A DNA stretch of 64,000 nt from Pokkaliibacter sp046614695 (GCF_046614695.1 NZ_JBKKHQ010000015.1:78219-142218); one strand, 5' to 3'; shown: positions 7,351 to 15,691, counted from the stretch's first letter. Program-made: numbers and translations. The notes: a model not told the origin generated them from the letters alone.

Positions 7351-7819
7351 TGGGCTTACTCTTGGCCGAATTGAATGCTCTTCCCGGTGCAGCGTTGGTT
7401 TACCAAACACGTCAGTAAACCCAGAGCCTTTCATGACGCACAGGCGCCATCAGGCGCATCGAATCAGCCAGTAGGCCCAAGCGGTGGGCAAAAAACCGGC
7501 ATATTATCGCTGAAAAGCAGGAGGAATGCTGCAGGCAATTGCAATATTCAGACCATAGTCGCAGTCGCTATTAGACTGCTGTTGCGAGGTCTATTGTCAT
7601 TACAAAAGCCACAGGGGTACCAATAGAGGGTGTGTGGGGAAAGTTGCTGAATCGTTCCATCAAAACCGCCGTTTTTTAAGGTTTTTCCCTAGCTGTCGTG
7701 AAAGGTTGAAAAAAGTGGCTCATGAAGTCAGTCCCTGCTCATGATAGGCTTCGATACAGTGTTATCGATTAGCCGCTCGCAAGATTTAGTGAGCCCGGAT
7801 TAAAAGGTGTTATTGCTCC
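7351..7819. other. Divergent intergenic region between effector and SseB-like genes
   Basis: About 470 bases without a credible gene. It holds the Hrp-box-like element (7631-7658), which must serve the minus-strand effector, and the promoter of the plus-strand SseB-like gene, which I could not pinpoint. A direct repeat of CAGGCGC occurs near 7440-7456. No insertion sequence ends or tRNA remnants were seen. Confidence 0.5.
7631..7658 (-). promoter_or_regulatory. HrpL-box-like (ECF sigma) promoter candidate upstream of the effector gene
   Basis: Minus strand reads GGAACG-N15-CCACACA. The Hrp box consensus is GGAACC-N15/16-CCACNNA, so five of six bases match in the first block and all fixed bases in the second, with allowed spacing. 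It would start a transcript near 7625 with a 5' leader of about 275 bases before the ATG at 7350, longer than usual for Hrp promoters. GGAAC is also the -35 of other ECF sigma factors. No HrpL is visible in the window. Confidence 0.3.
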
Positions 7820-8230
7820 ATGTCGGAATCATTCTCAGCCCTGATTGCACAAGTTAAGGCCGGACAAAGCACGGTAGAATCACTTTTTGCGCCATTTTTG
7901 GGATACGAGTTTTTTGTACTGGTCGAGATGGATGATGCAAAACAGGAAGTGACGACCGAGGATTTCCAGTTCTACATTATTGAAATGCATGATCAGCCGA
8001 TGGTGGTAGTGGGTGACTCGATGGATCGCCTGGGCGATGTCTTTGCGGGTAATAATCAGCTTTCTGCGATCAAGGTATTTGGCGGCGACCTGCTCGGGAT
8101 GATTCATCCTGATGTTGGGGTCTGTATTGTGTGGGAAGAGGGTAATATTCACTTCCCGGTAGAGCTGACGCAGCAACTGCGTGCGGCCATTCAGGCAGCG
8201 GATGCAGAGCCGTCTGCAGAAGAACAGTAA
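7820..8230 (+). CDS. SseB N-terminal-domain-like protein
   Basis: 136 aa, cytoplasmic, acidic. The pattern of alternating hydrophobic strands (YEFFVLVEMDDA, FQFYIIEMHDQPMVVVG, LSAIKVFGGDLLGMIHP, VGVCIVWEEGNIHFPV) resembles the N-terminal domain of the SseB (enhanced serine sensitivity) family, often found as a stand-alone small protein. This family is unrelated to the Salmonella translocator of the same name. It is transcribed away from the effector gene and ends in a strong hairpin. No clear Shine-Dalgarno sequence precedes the ATG. Function unknown; assignment is by pattern only. Confidence 0.5.
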   Translation: MSESFSALIAQVKAGQSTVESLFAPFLGYEFFVLVEMDDAKQEVTTEDFQFYIIEMHDQPMVVVGDSMDRLGDVFAGNNQLSAIKVFGGDLLGMIHPDVGVCIVWEEGNIHFPVELTQQLRAAIQAADAEPSAEEQ

Positions 8231-8238
8231 TTATTGAA

Positions 8239-8270
8239 AAGAGCAGCCGGTGCTTTATCCGGCTGCTCTT
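8239..8270 (+). terminator. Terminator after the SseB-like gene
   Basis: AAGAGCAGCCGG (8239-8250) pairs perfectly with CCGGCTGCTCTT (8259-8270) around an eight-base loop, nine bases after the stop codon. The U-tract is weak (GGTTTC). Confidence 0.7.
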
Positions 8271-8449
8271 GGTTTCGGCATTAGTCGTCTCACGTCTCTT
8301 CCTTTGAATAATCACTCAATATTTCCTTGTTCAGAGAAAGGTCCTTTCTTGTGTGCAGATGCGGTTGAGAGCTGTTTTTTAAATTGGTGACCATGTTGCA
8401 ATAAAATTGTTCAGCAATAGAATTGTGAGCAATGAAATTCGAGGTGGTT

Positions 8450-9061
8450 ATGTCTGAATCAAATTCTCTTCAGCATTCAGTGCTCGAAGATGTGCTGGCA
8501 ATCGTACTGGGAACCCTATTTGTCGCTCTCGGAGTGACTTTTTATAGCCACAGTCAGCTGCTTACAGGTGGCACGGCTGGTCTGGGTTTTCTCTTTCATT
8601 ACAGCGTCGGTATGGGCTTTGGCTTTTGGTTCTTTGTGCTGAATCTTCCTTTTTACTATCTGGCCATTCGCCGCATGGGTTGGCGCTTTACGCTTAAAAC
8701 CTTTGTGGCTGTGGCGCTGGTGTCTGCTTTCTCGACAGTGACGCCTCAATGGGTTCACTTCGAGGCGCTTAGTCCTTTGTACTCAGCGATTGTGGGGAGT
8801 GCGGTGATGGGAGCAGGCTTCCTGATGCTGTTCCGCCATGGTGCGAGCTTAGGAGGGGTGAATATTCTTGCGCTCTATCTGCAGGATAAAACCGGCTTGC
8901 GAGCCGGCAAGTTTCAGATGGGCGTTGACTGCTGCATTGTTCTGGCATCGTTAACTGTCGTGCCGTTGACTCAGGTCGGCCTGTCGATTGTGGGCGCCGT
9001 TATTCTTAACCTGATTCTGGCGATGAACCATCGTAAGGATCGCTATCGCGGCCTGAGTTGA
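8450..9061 (+). CDS. YitT-family membrane protein
   Basis: 203 aa from the ATG at 8450, chosen because GAGGTGG lies just upstream; an ATG at 8432 lacks such a site. Five to six hydrophobic segments are visible (IVLGTLFVALGVTFYS, GFGFWFFVLNLPFYYLAI, FVAVALVSAFSTVTP, IVGSAVMGAGFLMLF, CCIVLASLTVVPL, VGAVILNLILAM). The family motif LLTGGTAGLGFL follows TM1, and GASLGGVNILALYL lies near the middle. The YitT/DUF161 family is a group of inner-membrane proteins of unresolved transport function. It appears to be a single-gene unit. Confidence 0.8.
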   Translation: MSESNSLQHSVLEDVLAIVLGTLFVALGVTFYSHSQLLTGGTAGLGFLFHYSVGMGFGFWFFVLNLPFYYLAIRRMGWRFTLKTFVAVALVSAFSTVTPQWVHFEALSPLYSAIVGSAVMGAGFLMLFRHGASLGGVNILALYLQDKTGLRAGKFQMGVDCCIVLASLTVVPLTQVGLSIVGAVILNLILAMNHRKDRYRGLS

Positions 9062-9085
9062 AAGTGCTTTTGTGAATGCAGTCAG

Positions 9086-9116
9086 GCGGCGCAGACTACA
9101 GTCAGTCTGGCGCCGC
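9086..9116 (+). terminator. Hairpin after the YitT gene
   Basis: GCGGCGCAGACT (9086-9097) and AGTCTGGCGCCGC (9104-9116) pair with one bulged base; no U-tract on either strand. It lies between convergent genes and may stop transcripts from either side. Confidence 0.4.
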
Positions 9117-9146
9117 ATCCGGCGGCTTCAATAGCCTTTCCGGATC

Positions 9147-9497
9147 TTACTTCAAAATAGGTGCATCAAAGTTGGCTGGCTCATCGGAGTAGACGCAAAC
9201 GTTATTCTTGGCAACCAGACCATCATCCGCCACGCACTGGTTTTCAAAGAAGCTGACAATTTCCTTGCGCTGGCAATGTGCTTCAAACGCGGCGGTATTT
9301 GCCCAGACTTCATGAAAAACGATAGGAAAGCTTTCGCCGTTGGCAAAGGGGCTTTCTACCTGTCGGGTAACGCGATAGCTAATGCAGCCATCTTCGCGCA
9401 GTGTGTTGGGCTCAAGGGCCTGAAGAATGGCAAAAAGCTCTTCCTGCTTACCTTCCTTTGGCTGGAACTGAGCGACGCAATAAACTTTGCTGGACAT
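9147..9497 (-). CDS. Antibiotic biosynthesis monooxygenase (ABM)-domain protein
   Basis: 116 aa, a single ABM ferredoxin-like domain. Key stretches are VYCVAQFQPKEGKQEELFAI, an early strand with conserved EGCISY-like DGCISYRV, and IVFHEVWANTAAFEAHC, as in YgiN-type quinol monooxygenases and related heme- or cofactor-free enzymes. The C-terminal 30 residues are an extension containing two cysteines (QCVADD and NNVCVYSDEP). Substrate cannot be deduced. It is a lone gene downstream of, and terminated away from, eda. Confidence 0.75.
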   Translation of the reverse strand: MSSKVYCVAQFQPKEGKQEELFAILQALEPNTLREDGCISYRVTRQVESPFANGESFPIVFHEVWANTAAFEAHCQRKEIVSFFENQCVADDGLVAKNNVCVYSDEPANFDAPILK

Positions 9498-9532
9498 GTT
9501 TTATCCTTGGTCAGGGTATCTCTGTAACAACA

Positions 9533-9558
9533 AAAAAGGTGGCATAGGCCACCTTTTT
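9533..9558 (-). terminator. Terminator of the zwf-pgl-eda operon
   Basis: AAAAAGGTGGC (9533-9543) and GCCACCTTTTT (9548-9558) flank a four-base loop. On the minus strand it is followed by a T-rich tract, a typical rho-independent terminator 26 bases after the eda stop codon. Confidence 0.85.
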
Positions 9559-9583
9559 GTATTTCATAAGCACGAAAAAGTCT

Positions 9584-10237
9584 TCAGCCTTTCAATGTCT
9601 GCATGGTTTCACGAGTGATTTGAGTAATGCGTGCCCAGTCACCCGATTCAACGGCATCAGTTGGTACAACCCAGCTGCCGCCCACTGCCATAATGTTGGG
9701 TTGTTTCAGGTATTCCTGATAGTTCTTAAGGCCGATTCCGCCGGTAGGGCAGAAGCGAACTTGTGAGAACGGCCCTTGCAGAGATTTTATAAAGGGCAGT
9801 CCGCCCGCCGCTTCGGCAGGGAAGAACTTGAAGCGATCGTAGCCTTCATCCAACCCGTTAATAATCTCTGAGACACTGGCAATGCCGGGCAGCAAAACGG
9901 TATTGCGCGCCTTGGCGTCTTTTAGCAGCTTCACTGAAGCACCAGGAGTGACGACGAACTCGGCGCCAGCTTCCATTACGGCATCCAGTTGCTGTGCATT
10001 AATTACGGTGCCTGCACCAACGGTAACGCCTTCCAGCTCTTTACGAGCCAGCGCGATAGCTTCAATGGCTGCATCAGAGCGCAGGGTGATTTCCAGCACA
10101 GTGATGCCGCCTTCTTTCAGCGCGCGAGCCAGCGGCAGGATCTCCTCTGCCTTGTTGACCACGATTACCGGGACAATGGGATTACTGGCGCACAGGGCGT
10201 CAATTTTCTGGCTGATACTGGAAGACGTCATAGTCAT
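9584..10237 (-). CDS. eda: KDPG/KHG aldolase
   Basis: 2-keto-3-deoxy-6-phosphogluconate aldolase, 217 aa, the last step of the Entner-Doudoroff pathway, giving pyruvate and glyceraldehyde-3-phosphate. It is a class I TIM-barrel aldolase. The active-site Glu lies in VLEITLRS, the Schiff-base Lys in RFKFFPAEAAGG, and the phosphate-binding loops are CPTGGIG and AVGGSW. The ATG at 10237 has AGGA five bases upstream. It is third in a zwf-pgl-eda operon, 33 bases after pgl. The dehydratase gene edd is not in the cluster. Confidence 0.95.
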   Translation of the reverse strand: MTMTSSSISQKIDALCASNPIVPVIVVNKAEEILPLARALKEGGITVLEITLRSDAAIEAIALARKELEGVTVGAGTVINAQQLDAVMEAGAEFVVTPGASVKLLKDAKARNTVLLPGIASVSEIINGLDEGYDRFKFFPAEAAGGLPFIKSLQGPFSQVRFCPTGGIGLKNYQEYLKQPNIMAVGGSWVVPTDAVESGDWARITQITRETMQTLKG

Positions 10238-10270
10238 TGGTTCCTGTAGTGATACTTCAATAATGGCCGC

Positions 10271-10966
10271 TTAGGGGCACCAGAAGATTTCCAGCTGGGG
10301 AAGATCCAGGAATGCCCGAATTGGCATTGCCATTACATCATTGTCAGAAAGTGCACGTTCCAGAGTGGCGAGCTTGTCCTCGCCCTGGATATGCAGGTAC
10401 AGCGCGTTGGCGCTTTGAATATAGGCACGGCTCAGCGTCAGGCGCAGATGAGGCGCCTCTGGCGGCTGCACAAACAGGCAGCGCTCGGTCTGATTCAGAT
10501 CCATCGCTTCTGGCAGCGTGCTGGCTTCGGGGAAGAGGGACGCGGTATGTCCATCGTTACCCATGCCCAGTACGCCCGCATCCAGTGCCGCAGGAAAAGC
10601 AGCCACATCGGCGCGAATCTCGGCCAGTGCTTCGCTCTGCTCACCTTCGCGGAACATCGGTACAAAGCGTGCCGCCGCGGCATTGCTTTGCAGAAGGTTG
10701 GCCTTTACCAGTGCACCATTACTGTCTTTATGAGACTCAGGTACCCAGCGCTCATCAATCAGCGTCACGCTTGTCTGGCTCCAGTTCAGCTCAATGTTAG
10801 AGAGCTTCTGGAAGAACAGCGTTGGGGTGCGCCCGCCGGATACTGCCAGCGTGGGCTTTTCGCTTTTACCCAAGTCAGTGGCAATGCGGCTGCTGAGTGC
10901 ACTGGCCAGGGCGTCGGCGTTATCAAAGGCGTTAAAGCGCCCGTTAAAATGCTCAGCTATCTTCAT
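10271..10966 (-). CDS. pgl: 6-phosphogluconolactonase
   Basis: Hydrolyses 6-phosphogluconolactone to 6-phosphogluconate, second step of the oxidative pentose phosphate/Entner-Doudoroff entry. About 231 aa. DevB/Pgl signatures include LAVSGGRTPTLFFQKL, VTLIDERWVPESHKDSNGA and VLGMGNDGHTASLFP, with His/Asp residues of the active site. The ATG at 10966 (MKIAEHFNG) is preferred because GGAAG lies seven bases upstream; this start overlaps the end of zwf by 14 bases. An upstream in-frame ATG at 10981 has no ribosome binding site. The overlap implies translational coupling. Confidence 0.93.
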   Translation of the reverse strand: MKIAEHFNGRFNAFDNADALASALSSRIATDLGKSEKPTLAVSGGRTPTLFFQKLSNIELNWSQTSVTLIDERWVPESHKDSNGALVKANLLQSNAAAARFVPMFREGEQSEALAEIRADVAAFPAALDAGVLGMGNDGHTASLFPEASTLPEAMDLNQTERCLFVQPPEAPHLRLTLSRAYIQSANALYLHIQGEDKLATLERALSDNDVMAMPIRAFLDLPQLEIFWCP

Positions 10967-12428
10967 TCCAGCTTCTTCCATCTCGGCTGATTAGGGCAAT
11001 CGAGGACACAGGGCCCCAGCTACCGGCCTGGTATTTCTTGGGTGGTTCATTGGACTGATCCCAGGCATCGATGATCTGATCGACCCAGCGCCATGCGTAC
11101 TCGACCTCGTCACGACGTACAAACAGGGACTGATTTCCCATCATGACTTCAAGCAGCAAACGCTCGTAAGCATCCGGAGTACGGTCTTGTTTGAAGGCTT
11201 CAGAGAAGTTGATATCCAGTGGTCCGCTGCGAAGACGCATGCCTTTGTCCAGACCCTGATCCTTGGTCGCAATTTGCAGACTGATGCCTTCGTCTGGCTG
11301 CAGGCGCAGAACCAGCTTGTTGGCTGCCAGATTGCGCTGGTCAGGAGCGAAGATATAGTGCGGCTGCTGTTTGAACTGCACGATGATCTCTGACACCTTG
11401 CTTGGAAGGCGCTTGCCTGTGCGCAGGTAGAAGGGAACACCGGCCCAGCGCCAGTTACTGATTTCAGCTTTGATGGCCACAAAGGTTTCGGTGTGGGACT
11501 CAAGGTTAGCGCCGTCCTCTTCCAGATAACCCGGAACCGGCTTGCCTTGGTGATTACCCGCAACATATTGGCCGCGCACGGCGTGAGTGTTGATCGTCTC
11601 GGTGGTGATAGGCTTCAGGGCGCGAAGGACTTTCAGCTTCTCATCACGAATCGCATCGGCAGAGAGATCAAAGGGTGGGTCCATCGCCAGCAGGCAGAGC
11701 AGCTGTAGCAGGTGGTTTTGCACCATGTCTCGCATCTGGCCGGACTTGTCATAGTAGCTCCAGCGACCTTCAACACCGACTTCTTCTGCAACCGTAATCT
11801 GCACGTGATCGATGTGGTTCTGATTCCATTGGGAGCCAAAAAGGTTATTGGCAAAACGAAGCGCTATCAGGTTCTGAACAGTTTCTTTGCCAAGGTAGTG
11901 GTCGATACGGTAGGTCTGTTCTTCTCCGAAGTGGGCCGCAACGACATCATTGATTTCCTGTGAGGAAGCAAGGTCTTTACCCAGAGGCTTTTCAAGAACA
12001 ACGCGGTTGGGCGACTTGTTCAGTCCGACTTTGTCGAGGTTGGAACAGATATCCCCAAACACGCTGGGGGGGGTCGCCATATAGGCGATCATGGGTTTAT
12101 CGTCGCCCTTGAGTTTTTCAGCCAGCTTTTCATAGCCGCTGATTTCCGTCATGTCGATCGTGACGTAGGACAGACGTTTGAGGAATCGCTCCAGAACGTT
12201 CTTTTTCAGTTCTTTGGCTTTAATGAAGCGTTCCAGGTTTTCTTTGGCGACGTCGATAAAACCAGCGTCGTCCATCTCCTGTCGGGCGATACCAATGATG
12301 CGGGTGTCATCATGAATCAGTCCGGCATCATCAAGAAAGTAGAGGGCTTTTAGCAATTTGCGACGGGATAAATCCCCCAGCGCACCAAAAAGCGCCAGGT
12401 TACAGGCGTGTTGACTATTCACTGACAT
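10953..12428 (-). CDS. zwf: Glucose-6-phosphate 1-dehydrogenase
   Basis: Oxidises glucose-6-phosphate with NAD(P)+ to 6-phosphogluconolactone. About 491 aa from the ATG at 12426-12428 (MSVNSQHACNLALFG); an upstream ATG at 12491 gives an atypical 21-residue extension. The N-terminal Rossmann motif is GALGDLSRRKLLKAL, with Leu where many homologues have Ser/Thr. The active-site signature RIDHYLGKETVQNL carries the catalytic His, and the cis-Pro/Lys stretch is RVVLEKPLGKD. It is first gene of zwf-pgl-eda, divergent from hexR, its likely repressor. Confidence 0.95.
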   Translation of the reverse strand: MSVNSQHACNLALFGALGDLSRRKLLKALYFLDDAGLIHDDTRIIGIARQEMDDAGFIDVAKENLERFIKAKELKKNVLERFLKRLSYVTIDMTEISGYEKLAEKLKGDDKPMIAYMATPPSVFGDICSNLDKVGLNKSPNRVVLEKPLGKDLASSQEINDVVAAHFGEEQTYRIDHYLGKETVQNLIALRFANNLFGSQWNQNHIDHVQITVAEEVGVEGRWSYYDKSGQMRDMVQNHLLQLLCLLAMDPPFDLSADAIRDEKLKVLRALKPITTETINTHAVRGQYVAGNHQGKPVPGYLEEDGANLESHTETFVAIKAEISNWRWAGVPFYLRTGKRLPSKVSEIIVQFKQQPHYIFAPDQRNLAANKLVLRLQPDEGISLQIATKDQGLDKGMRLRSGPLDINFSEAFKQDRTPDAYERLLLEVMMGNQSLFVRRDEVEYAWRWVDQIIDAWDQSNEPPKKYQAGSWGPVSSIALISRDGRSWNEDS

Positions 12429-12771
12429 AAGGCACCAAGTAGTAATTTTTAGCGTATGTTGGGCTTTTAATCGTATCCCAAGCCTGAGCATGTCCCATAA
12501 GTTAGTAATCTTACTAAATTAATGAGGGAAAACCAGACCTTAGGCTCCAGTCATGTGGTCATACTGATACTGAACCAGTATTATGCTGATACTTTTTATG
12601 CCTGAGTTGGTAAGTCGGCATAAAAAAATGTTTTTATCTGCGCACTTGTTTGACAGGTTGCAGTAGTATTTCTTCCTGTCCGACGCATCGGGCATCTCTA
12701 TACAGTTTGATCGCGCATGAGGCACGTAACGTCCTTGTGGTGTGACTTCAAGGCTCAGGTACTTTTACACC
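12429..12771. other. zwf/hexR divergent intergenic region
   Basis: About 340 bases with no credible gene. It contains two palindromes (12502-12517 and 12567-12581) and a direct repeat of CTGATACT near 12563-12593. A TTGACA hexamer lies near 12650 without a well-placed -10. It must hold the promoters of zwf and hexR. Confidence 0.5.
12502..12517. promoter_or_regulatory. Palindromic operator candidate (HexR-type) before zwf
   Basis: TTAGTAA-TC-TTACTAA, seven-bp perfect arms, lies 74-89 bases upstream of the zwf start in the zwf/hexR intergenic region. Its AT-rich palindromic form resembles HexR sites described in Gammaproteobacteria, but it is not an exact match to the known TGTARTT-type core. 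A second perfect repeat, ATACTG-AAC-CAGTAT, is at 12567-12581. Confidence 0.4.
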
Positions 12772-13644
12772 ATGCAAAGTAACGGTTTTTCCAATTTGCT
12801 CGAAGCAATCCGTGCCCGATTGGATACGCTGAATCGCTCCGAGCGTAAAGTGGCTGAGGTGATCCTGAAAGATCCTCAGACTGCGACTCGCGCCAGTATT
12901 GCAGCGCTGGCTCAAAGTGCCGGTGTGAGTGAGCCAACAGTTAACCGCTTCTGCCGCAGTTTTAGTGCCCGCGGCTTTCCTGACTTCAAGCTGCAGCTGG
13001 CGCAAAGTCTGGCCAGCGGAACCCCCTATGTGGGGCAGAATGTAGAAGCTGAAGATGGCCCTGAAGAATATGTACATAAAATCTTTGCGGCGACCGCCCA
13101 GGCGCTTGAGCATACCCGTCAGCGTCTTGATCCGACACTGATCAACCGTGCCGTCGATTTTCTGATTCAGGCCAAGCAAATTATTTTCTTTGGCCTCGGG
13201 GCTTCTGGCCCGGTGGCTTTTGATGCCCAGCACAAGTTCTTTCGTTTTAACATTCCTGTTGCCGCCTACGATGATGTGTTGATGATGCGTATGGTGTCTT
13301 CGGCGGCGCAGCGCGGCGACACTATTGTGATCATTTCTTATACTGGCCGAACCCGTGAGCTGGTAGAAGTGGCTCAGATTGCCCGTGAGAGCGGTGCCAC
13401 TGTATTGGGTATCACCACACCTTCCTCACCGCTGGCGAAGGAATGTACGCTGTCCTTGCCTGTTTCACCGGATGAAAATACGGATATCTATATGCCGATG
13501 AGCTCGCGAATCGTTCATCTGGCCATGCTGGATGTGCTTTCTACCGGTGTGATTTTGCGTCGCGGCACCGATTTCCATGGTCATCTCAAGAAAATCAAAG
13601 ACAGTCTGAAAGAGACACGCTATCCCTCAGATGAGGGTAGCTGA
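12772..13644 (+). CDS. hexR: HexR, RpiR-family repressor of hexose metabolism
   Basis: About 290 aa. The N-terminal RpiR HTH (ERKVAEVILKDPQTATR, then AQSAGVSEPTVNRFCRS) is followed by a SIS domain (about residues 120-250; IIFFGLGASGPVAFDAQHKF and IVIISYTGRTRELVEVAQ) that binds the pathway intermediate KDPG. HexR represses zwf, eda and related central carbon genes until KDPG accumulates. Divergence from zwf-pgl-eda supports the name. The ATG at 12772 is used; an in-frame GTG at 12742 would add a stretch absent from homologues. Confidence 0.92.
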   Translation: MQSNGFSNLLEAIRARLDTLNRSERKVAEVILKDPQTATRASIAALAQSAGVSEPTVNRFCRSFSARGFPDFKLQLAQSLASGTPYVGQNVEAEDGPEEYVHKIFAATAQALEHTRQRLDPTLINRAVDFLIQAKQIIFFGLGASGPVAFDAQHKFFRFNIPVAAYDDVLMMRMVSSAAQRGDTIVIISYTGRTRELVEVAQIARESGATVLGITTPSSPLAKECTLSLPVSPDENTDIYMPMSSRIVHLAMLDVLSTGVILRRGTDFHGHLKKIKDSLKETRYPSDEGS

Positions 13645-13692
13645 GGTTCTAACACTGGATCTCTGTTGCGTCCTCTTTAACTGACTGATCGT

Positions 13693-13722
13693 CGAGCCGC
13701 TTTTGCGGCTCGTTTCGTTTTT
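13693..13722 (+). terminator. hexR terminator
   Basis: CGAGCCGC-TTTT-GCGGCTCG (13693-13712) followed by TTTCGTTTTT; perfect 8-bp stem with U-rich tail. Confidence 0.85.
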
Positions 13723-13745
13723 GCAGGCTGCTTGCCTGAACATGT

Positions 13746-15107
13746 TCAGTCTGCTGAGGTATGTTCTTTGCCGCCCGGTTTGAAGTCAGCAGGTTCAAGC
13801 TCATGCTTGGAAAGTAGTTTGTAGAAATCGGTTCGGTTACGGCCGGCTAACTTCGCTGCCTGACTTGCAGAGCCCTCTGTCAGCTTAAGTACTTTAATCA
13901 GATAGTTTCGCTCAAACTGAGAGCGAGCCTCTATAAAGGAGGGGAAAGCCTCTGTCTGAGAGGTGAGTGCCTGAGCCACCAAGCCTTCAGTGATGATGGG
14001 AGTGCTGGTCAGCGCCACACATTGCTCGACGACGTTCACCAGTTGGCGCACATTTCCCGGCCAAGAGGCTGCACTTAACATCGCCATCGCCTGTGTGGAA
14101 AAGCCCTTAACATAATTACGGGTGCCGGTTGCGGCGCGAGTCAGTAAGAACTTGGCCAGTAAGGGAATATCTTCCGCGCGCTCTTTAAGAGTAGGGAGGC
14201 GCAGGTTGACGACGTTCAGCCGATAGAACAAATCTTCCCTGAACTCTTTATCATCAATAGCCGCTTGCAGGTCACGATGAGTCGCTGAAACGATACGAAC
14301 ATCAATATCTATCGCCTTGGTACTGCCTAGTGGTCGAATCTGGCGCTCTTGTAATGCTCGCAACAGCTTGACCTGCAGGGCGTAAGGCATATCACCAATT
14401 TCATCCAGAAACAGTGTGCCCCCGTGAGCCGCTTTGAACAGGCCTTCATGTTGGGTAATCGCACCAGTAAAAGCCCCTTTGACATGGCCGAACAGTTCAG
14501 ATTCCAGGAGTTGTTCAGGGAGCGCGCCACAGTTAATGGCAATAAAGGGTTTATCCCGTCGCGGGCTGGCCAGGTGAAGCGCCTGTGCCAGCAGCTCCTT
14601 ACCTGTTCCACTGGCTCCACTGATTAAAACACTGACTTCAGCTTCTGCCACTCGCCGCGCCTGATCCAGAACGCCTTCCATTAACGGGCTTTGAGTAATG
14701 ATCGCCTCTCGCCAGCTCTCACCTGACTGTGCCCCTGTGTAATGGCTGCAGGCATCTTTCAAAGTCGCCAACAGGGCATCCTTGTCGATGGGTTTGGTAA
14801 GAAAGCTGAAGACACCCTGCTGGGTAGCGGCAACTGCCTCAGGAATAGAACCGTGGGCGGTGAGCAGAATCACCGGCAGGGCAGGGTGCTGGGACTGGAT
14901 GTGGCCAAACAGGGTCAGGCCATCCATCTCGTCCATGCGCAAGTCAGAGATCACAGCGTGGGGTTGGTGCTGATTAATTAACCCCAATGCCTTGGAGGGA
15001 TTTTCTGTGGAGACCACTTCATATCCATTAGCGGTGAGGCGCATGGTCAGCAGCGTCAACAAGCTGGGATCATCGTCAACCAGAAGAACAGTACGGCTTT
15101 GAGTCAT
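13746..15107 (-). CDS. glrR: Sigma-54-dependent response regulator GlrR (QseF)
   Basis: 453 aa, three domains. The receiver (1-120) has acidic pocket VDDDPS and phospho-acceptor Asp55 in VISDLRMDEMDG. The AAA+ domain (about 140-365) has Walker A GASGTGKE, the sigma-54 contact motif GAFTGA and Walker B LFLDEIGDMP. The C-terminal Fis-type HTH is SASQAAKLAGRNRTDFYKLL. The first two genes of the unit are glrK and qseG, the order known from enterobacteria, where GlrR activates the small RNA gene glmY and rpoE through sigma-54. The target here is unknown; a sigma-54-type promoter in this window lies at 2937-2951. Confidence 0.92.
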   Translation of the reverse strand: MTQSRTVLLVDDDPSLLTLLTMRLTANGYEVVSTENPSKALGLINQHQPHAVISDLRMDEMDGLTLFGHIQSQHPALPVILLTAHGSIPEAVAATQQGVFSFLTKPIDKDALLATLKDACSHYTGAQSGESWREAIITQSPLMEGVLDQARRVAEAEVSVLISGASGTGKELLAQALHLASPRRDKPFIAINCGALPEQLLESELFGHVKGAFTGAITQHEGLFKAAHGGTLFLDEIGDMPYALQVKLLRALQERQIRPLGSTKAIDIDVRIVSATHRDLQAAIDDKEFREDLFYRLNVVNLRLPTLKERAEDIPLLAKFLLTRAATGTRNYVKGFSTQAMAMLSAASWPGNVRQLVNVVEQCVALTSTPIITEGLVAQALTSQTEAFPSFIEARSQFERNYLIKVLKLTEGSASQAAKLAGRNRTDFYKLLSKHELEPADFKPGGKEHTSAD

Positions 15108-15122
15108 AACTTACTAAGGTTC

Positions 15123-15686
15123 TCAGGGTTTTGCGGGGGCAATATCTTCTGCGGGTGCCAATTGCTGCTCAATGGCGGTCAGGGCATCAATTTTTCCTTG
15201 CAGCTCGGCGATCTTGGCTTCCTGATCTTTGGTACTGGAGTGGGCGTCCTGAATCAGTTTTATCAGCCCGAGTTGCTGCTGGTTGGACTCCTGCAGAATC
15301 ACCAGTAAGTCTCGGTCATTGCCACGCAAGTCAGAGGGTAGTTGCTTCATTAGGTCATTGACCCGGCGACGCTGCTCTAACGTGGCATCGCTTGAGGTAT
15401 AAGCCAATACTTTCAGCACCGGGTCAGGCCAGCCTGACTTGCCTTGCTGTTTGATCCAACGCTCTTTTTTAACGTAATTCATAGGATCAACCTGGCGCTG
15501 AAGCTTCACCATGTTCTGAAGCTCGTAAGCATCGCAGGCGTCGGAGCCGGGAGTCAGATTGTGTTCGGAACAGACGGCGGCGCTGGCGCCAGTGCCGGGC
15601 TTGGTCATCTTGCTTTGCAGGGCGCCACAGCCAGCCAGTGAGAGAGCGAGAGTGACAAACGACAGACGGTATAAAAGCGAGTTCAT
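15123..15686 (-). CDS. qseG: QseG-like outer-membrane lipoprotein
   Basis: 187 aa. It has a lipoprotein signal with lipobox LAGC (Cys about residue 20) and no Asp at +2 (GALQ), which suggests outer-membrane sorting. The mature part has two further cysteines (VCSEHNL and DACDAYEL) and a C-terminal coiled-coil stretch (STKDQEAKIAELQGKIDALT). In enterobacteria QseG (YfhG) interacts with the sensor GlrK/QseE and is needed for its signalling. Position between glrK and glrR, with gaps of 5 and 15 bases, is the main support; sequence similarity of this family is low. Confidence 0.75.
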   Translation of the reverse strand: MNSLLYRLSFVTLALSLAGCGALQSKMTKPGTGASAAVCSEHNLTPGSDACDAYELQNMVKLQRQVDPMNYVKKERWIKQQGKSGWPDPVLKVLAYTSSDATLEQRRRVNDLMKQLPSDLRGNDRDLLVILQESNQQQLGLIKLIQDAHSSTKDQEAKIAELQGKIDALTAIEQQLAPAEDIAPAKP

Positions 15687-15691
15687 GGAGC

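Noticed and set aside
7820..8230. Reading the SseB-like protein as a T3SS translocator because of its name and neighbour
   Set aside because: The domain is the enhanced-serine-sensitivity SseB type, not the Salmonella SPI-2 SseB translocator; no hydrophobic segments or coiled coils are present.
12742..12771. GTG start of hexR at 12742
   Set aside because: Adds ten residues not found in HexR proteins; the ATG at 12772 gives the normal N-terminus.
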